Assembly (NCBI GenBank): GCA_037893245.1
Contig: JBAIAA010000704.1
Location: forward strand, 1,830,066 to 1,894,065
Direction of reading: 5' to 3'
DNA: 64,000 nucleotides
DNA from: Crossaster papposus
Taxonomy: Eukaryota > Echinodermata > Asteroidea > Velatida > Solasteridae
Below the pieces are notes generated by a model that saw only the letters and a list, made by a program, of their open reading frames with translations, was not told the DNA's origin and made no database searches. This document shows positions 59,637 through 64,000 of the stretch, one piece after another; position 1 is the first letter of the stretch, and each line of letters starts with the position of its first letter. The translations under genes were made by a program, and so were the position numbers.

Positions 59637-62265
59637 CGCTTCCGAGGGTCTTTACGCTGCTCAACGCTTTATCTCACTGTAGATCGACAGAGAAAAAAAG
59701 GCAAACAGAAGTTTACGAGTGTGACATTGAATGAATACTGTTTGTGCTGCATATGGGTACGTGTAACAGGATAAATGCTGACAAGTTTGGGTTCATACAG
59801 CATGTTAGCCCTAGTCTATGGCTCCGCACTACAGTAGACTCGTGGTACTGCGCCGCGCCAGGCGACAAGAGCGATTTGCAAAACCCGACGTCACAGTCCC
59901 AGGTCAAATATAATCAATACGTCATACAAAATGGCAGTTACCATTGAAAGCTGTACGGTGCAGTTCAACTGACGAAAAGATGCCAAGATTTCTGGAAAAT
60001 TGTAGGGTAAGATTATAGGATTAATCCAGATAGCAAAAAGCTGAGAGATTATAGAACACATTTAGTACAATTGCAAACTGCTACAGTTTCTTGGACAGCA
60101 GAACACGGACAAACAAGTTCAGCCTAGGACTATTCAACCAATCAGCCGGTGTAGCGTAAGTAAATCGCAACAATACGGGGGTCACACTGGTTTACCATCA
60201 TACTGCACTAGTAGGGCTATATGTGTGTAGGAAGGTGTACCGTCACTGTGTAGGCAAGCAACAAAAAGCCACTAAACACCAGCAAAAAGTTGTTGATTAT
60301 AGGCACTGATATCGTTTTCTATTAAAAAAGTTTGCAGATTGAAAATTTGCCAGTCATCATTGTAATCATTCATTCATTGTCAACTGGTTAACATGGTCAA
60401 TTCTCGCGGTCAGCATGACGTCACCGGGCCTTGTTTCTTGTCTCTGATTGGTCAGTGGTGGCTGTTACTTATCGCACCCTCTGGACTCAAAGGGGAATGA
60501 ATAGTGTTGTGGTCTGTGTGCACAAAATCGAAATAATTAATTATTGTCCAACACTACACTACACCGAAATATTTCCAAATTTCATTGTTTTAAAAGTAAC
60601 AAAATCTCCTACGGGCTACGTTACACCGGGAAAAAGAGTATTCATTTATTAATATTGCTGTAAACAAATATAGAAAACACGTAATTCCCTGTACAAATTG
60701 AATGGAGGGCTTCCCCTTTGCCCGGCGGCGTGTGCAATAGGTGGAACAGCCTCCGACCATGAGAATGTTATTGAGTGCGGGATTTGATATGCAGGCAGTA
60801 CCCGGCCGTGTGGTGTGGCACACAGGCAGGCACAGCCTACTGACTGTAGCGCAGAAAACGAAATCGCAATAATTTACGATTACGTTATACCTTGTCATGC
60901 GATACATTAAATTCCCTACAGACCTTACATGAATGTATACTAACTATTTCGTTTCTACCTGCCGACATTTCTCATTTATTCAAAGAATTCATTTGTCCAT
61001 TGGAATGGAAGTCTCGTCCGATCATTCTTATTCCTCCACTGTCATGTCCGATCCAACACAGTCGATATGCCATGACATCATTATTTTTCCGTGCCAGGTG
61101 GTACACGTAGACAGTGCTCATCACTTGCATGACTTGTGCACGGATGTACACTGGGTACACGACTTTGGGCGACAGTCTTTTGCGATTCTTTTTTTTTCGA
61201 TTCTCGTACGTTGAAAGACAACTTAAAGGGGTAATCCCACACATCACACAGACAAAATATAAACGCATAGACCGCAAAACTACATAATGACTTCGTGATA
61301 CATGTACATGTAGTTATAAAAGCATTTATCGATCTAAAAGAAAAATGTATATGTTATAACATATGCCACGTACATTAAACATTTCCAGTGTCATCCTTGA
61401 TACTTTTAAATGATTAACGCGCGTGCAAAGCGCATTGCGCAATAAGCGCGTAAAACTTGTGCAGTACAGATTACGCGCAACTGCAACCATTCACCGACGC
61501 GGATCACCCTTTTGTGCTCACAATAAACGTGATAATGTTGGGCGGTGCGGTAGCGCGTACCGTACCGTTATCCGGATCCCGTGCATGCGTGGCGCGCGTG
61601 GCCGATGGCGCGGCGCACCGCACGCGGCGTACCGTGCGAAATTCCCTAGCTTTTGTGAATTGCCTAATTAGATATTCATAAATACCTGGGACAGTTTAGG
61701 CATTCCTATTGGTCGAGAGCCCGTCACGTGGCCGGTTTTAAACGGACGATAAAGACATGGCTAGAAGTGTTTAAAACCAGTTGGCAACAAAAGTAGCCCC
61801 TGCACATGGACAACTCAATGGACATCCTTCTCCGGGCACTTCACTGCTGCGCAGACCATTGTTCTTATCTATTTTGAACCATTCGGGTGCAAAATCCTGT
61901 TTTCCTCCAAATATGACGAATTTAAGAAAAAAAGTCTTCCACTTTTAAAAAAAATTCCATAAGTCGTGCACAAACGCGGTCGCGTCACGTTCGTTCTTTT
62001 CCCTTTGAAAAAAACACGCGCGCGTACGCCATTTAGACGCGGAGGCCTATCCAGTCTATATAATGGAGATCAATGGTAAATACGCTTTATTGCATGTATT
62101 GTGACGTAGAGCGACAGAGGCGGAAACATGTCATTTGACAGTGGCCCGTAAACATGGATAGGGGAAAACACACAGAATGGCGAAACACCGAAATTTACTT
62201 GCGACAATTTGCCGTGATTTTCGGGGCTTTTTTGGCTGAATTTTACAAAAAAGGTATTTATGAAT

Positions 62266-62430
62266 GGGAATAAATGTGTGTTCGGTCGGTATTAATCACT
62301 CTGTTTAATACCGCTTGGAGTCTGGGTGCTAATAATTACCCTCGCCTTCGGCTCGGGTAATTATCAGCACCCAGACTCCAAGCGGTATTAAACAGAGTGG
62401 TTAAAACCTCCCGAACACACATTTATTCCC
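62266..62430. repeat. 165-bp near-perfect hairpin
   Basis: Arms of about 76 bases starting GGGAATAAATGTGTGTTCGG pair with only a handful of mismatches around a 13-base CG-rich centre (CGCCTTCGGC). No clear target duplication. Could be a foldback transposon or, if transcribed, a long double-stranded RNA. Confidence 0.92.
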
Positions 62431-62889
62431 TTAATAATCGTCGCGTGCCAAGGAAAAGGACGTTACAGCCCAGGCACTAGACTTGAAGACAAGTCGTTAG
62501 ATAGTCGTGTTTATTCCGTAAATTTCAGTCGAAATTCATCGGCACGGCTGGTTTAAGACTAGTAACGTGCCGAGTTGCGACGGTAATTTAACTTCGAACT
62601 CTGCACATTGGGAACGAGGCAACCGCAACCTCCCCCGTGTACATACCGAGTGGACCGCTATTACCGACTTGGCACCAAGTCTACCCAGGCACGCAACAAA
62701 TCACTTTTTGAGATAATCGAGTTTAAAGGTTTTGTGCTGCCATTTCTAAATTAAACCCTACATCAGGCTGAAATTTCGACTTGTAAATCTTGTGAATAGT
62801 TTGAATAGAACCGTGTATTTTTTATATAAAACTGGTAGTTAATTTTATTTCAAAATATCACTTAATTATGAGGTTATTTACATATTTAT

Positions 62890-63310
62890 GCTAACGACCT
62901 TATACCGGGAACTATTATCGCTACAAGTGTGTTACTTCAAGTGTAGCAAATTTTGTTCCATTGGTATTACACGCTAACGTCCTTATGCCGGGTAACAATC
63001 CTTACGACCTTTTACCGGGAACAAACCTTGCTGCAAGCGTGTTAACGTCCACTGATATGTGGAGAGGTGAACGCACTTGTAGCAAGTTTTGTTCCATTGA
63101 TATTATACGCTAACGTCCTTATGCCGATTACACAAAATTGCAAAACGCCTTCCGTCCTTTTTATTTAATTAATTACGTCATAATGACGTAATCCCTGGAG
63201 ACGAAATGTATTCCAAACGAAAGATGTTTTGATTCTCTATCGGTTACCCGAAAAATACGAATTTGACCTTTTGACCCATTTTTAGCCCTAACGACCTTTT
63301 TCCGGGCACA
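62890..63310. repeat. Tandem repeat with 'taacg(a/t)ccttat(g/a)ccggg' core
   Basis: The core occurs near 62891, 62973, 63002, 63111 and 63287. Two larger units of about 110-125 bases (cores plus 'cttgctgcaagcgtgtta' and 'gtagcaaattttgttccattg...tattacacgctaacg') are laid head to tail. No function is recognised. Confidence 0.75.
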
Positions 63311-64000
63311 CGATTATGCAAACGCAGGCTGGCGCAACCGCTGAATGGGTAGTTGACCGCGTGAAAACGCTATAATATTCGAATGATCTAATTTGCTTGA
63401 AAAGGTCACGCCCATTTAAGCGAGTTTGCAAAGACAACTGTGCGAGTTCTAATACAGTGGTCACACCAGTACAATGCATGGAGAAATAAAAGAAACTTCA
63501 TGAACTTGTGTGACTGCCAGAAATGGTAAATAGCGCCCCCATGCGCCCACAGGTTTCGATCTTTCTTAGCTTGCGCTTATGGGACCTAGACCTTACCGTG
63601 GAGCAAACATGTATAAAATATGCATCAACTCGATACTTGGGGTACCAGTCTCAACGTACGTCACAAGCATCGAAACGGTGAACAACGTGCCAACCATGTA
63701 CCACACTGGTGACAACCCATACCTATTCCGCGAAATACCACAGAGGACGTCAGTACTTTATTAGCAGCACAAACATTATCTTCAACTTCACTATGTGAAA
63801 ACGCTACAGTTGTTCGCCCTTTAGGCCTACGTTCGTTCACGGTTGAGTGATTATTAAGAATATTATGGTCCTGTGCTACTGTACTACTTTTCAAGTGGCA
63901 TAACTTAGTGACTGATAAGTGATATTGTCTTATTGATATAGACATTGATAACAAAGTAGACTGTGTTTCAATTCCTGTATGCCCGTTCATTAATTATTCA

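Larger units (their letters stand above)
59637..64000. other. ZFYVE9 5' flank, no supported gene
   Basis: No exon could be recognised on either strand. 61420-61670 is CpG-rich (many GCGC and CGCG), possibly a promoter or CpG-dense block for a gene outside the window. It also holds the hairpin at 62266-62430 and the repeat at 62890-63310. Confidence 0.5.

Noticed and set aside
61423-61681. Overlapping 74-82 residue frames in a CpG-rich block
   Set aside because: Arg/Ala-rich composition follows base content; no splice structure or homology.

Overview
This is intron-rich animal nuclear DNA. Five protein-coding genes can be read exon by exon with in-frame splice junctions, so all five appear complete inside the window. 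Proteins of the vertebrate type (a SARA/endofin FYVE protein, a DNAI4-type ciliary dynein chain), short exons, introns full of tRNA-derived SINEs and small inverted-repeat transposons, and long C/G homopolymers suggest an invertebrate deuterostome, perhaps an echinoderm or hemichordate. That placement is an inference; no species marker is visible. No viral, prokaryotic, rRNA or CRISPR content was seen.

Layout: 1-2260 is upstream sequence with no gene I can support. NDUFB6 (complex I accessory subunit, +, 2261-4694) is tail-to-tail with DNAI4 (inner-arm/axonemal dynein intermediate chain, -, 6311-19224, 23 exons, 811 aa). ERCC6L2 (SNF2-family DNA-repair translocase, -, 20350-34971, 24 exons, 1574 aa) lies head-to-head with EIF2B2 (eIF2B beta subunit, +, 36518-43072, 11 exons, 350 aa). 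EIF2B2 is tail-to-tail with a ZFYVE9/ZFYVE16 (SARA/endofin) orthologue (-, 46697-59636, 15 exons, 1502 aa). 59637-64000 has no recognisable gene but holds a long hairpin and a tandem repeat.

The genes do not form a pathway: they serve respiration, ciliary motility, DNA repair, translation initiation and endosomal/TGF-beta signalling. The only functional link the layout suggests is possible promoter sharing between ERCC6L2 and EIF2B2, about 1.5 kb apart at their start codons.

The unusual content is in the introns. An inverted pair of about 490-bp TTAA-bounded transposons tightly flanks EIF2B2 exons 5-6, a strong layout for a circular RNA. There is a transposon nested inside another (54751-55929), a 105-bp perfect palindrome in DNAI4 intron 1, a long hairpin at 62266-62430, a mobile-element family that seems to have spawned minisatellites more than once, one GC-AG intron in each of two neighbouring genes, and tRNA-like SINEs lying within tens of bases of splice sites. 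All coordinates and translations were worked out by eye, without database searches.
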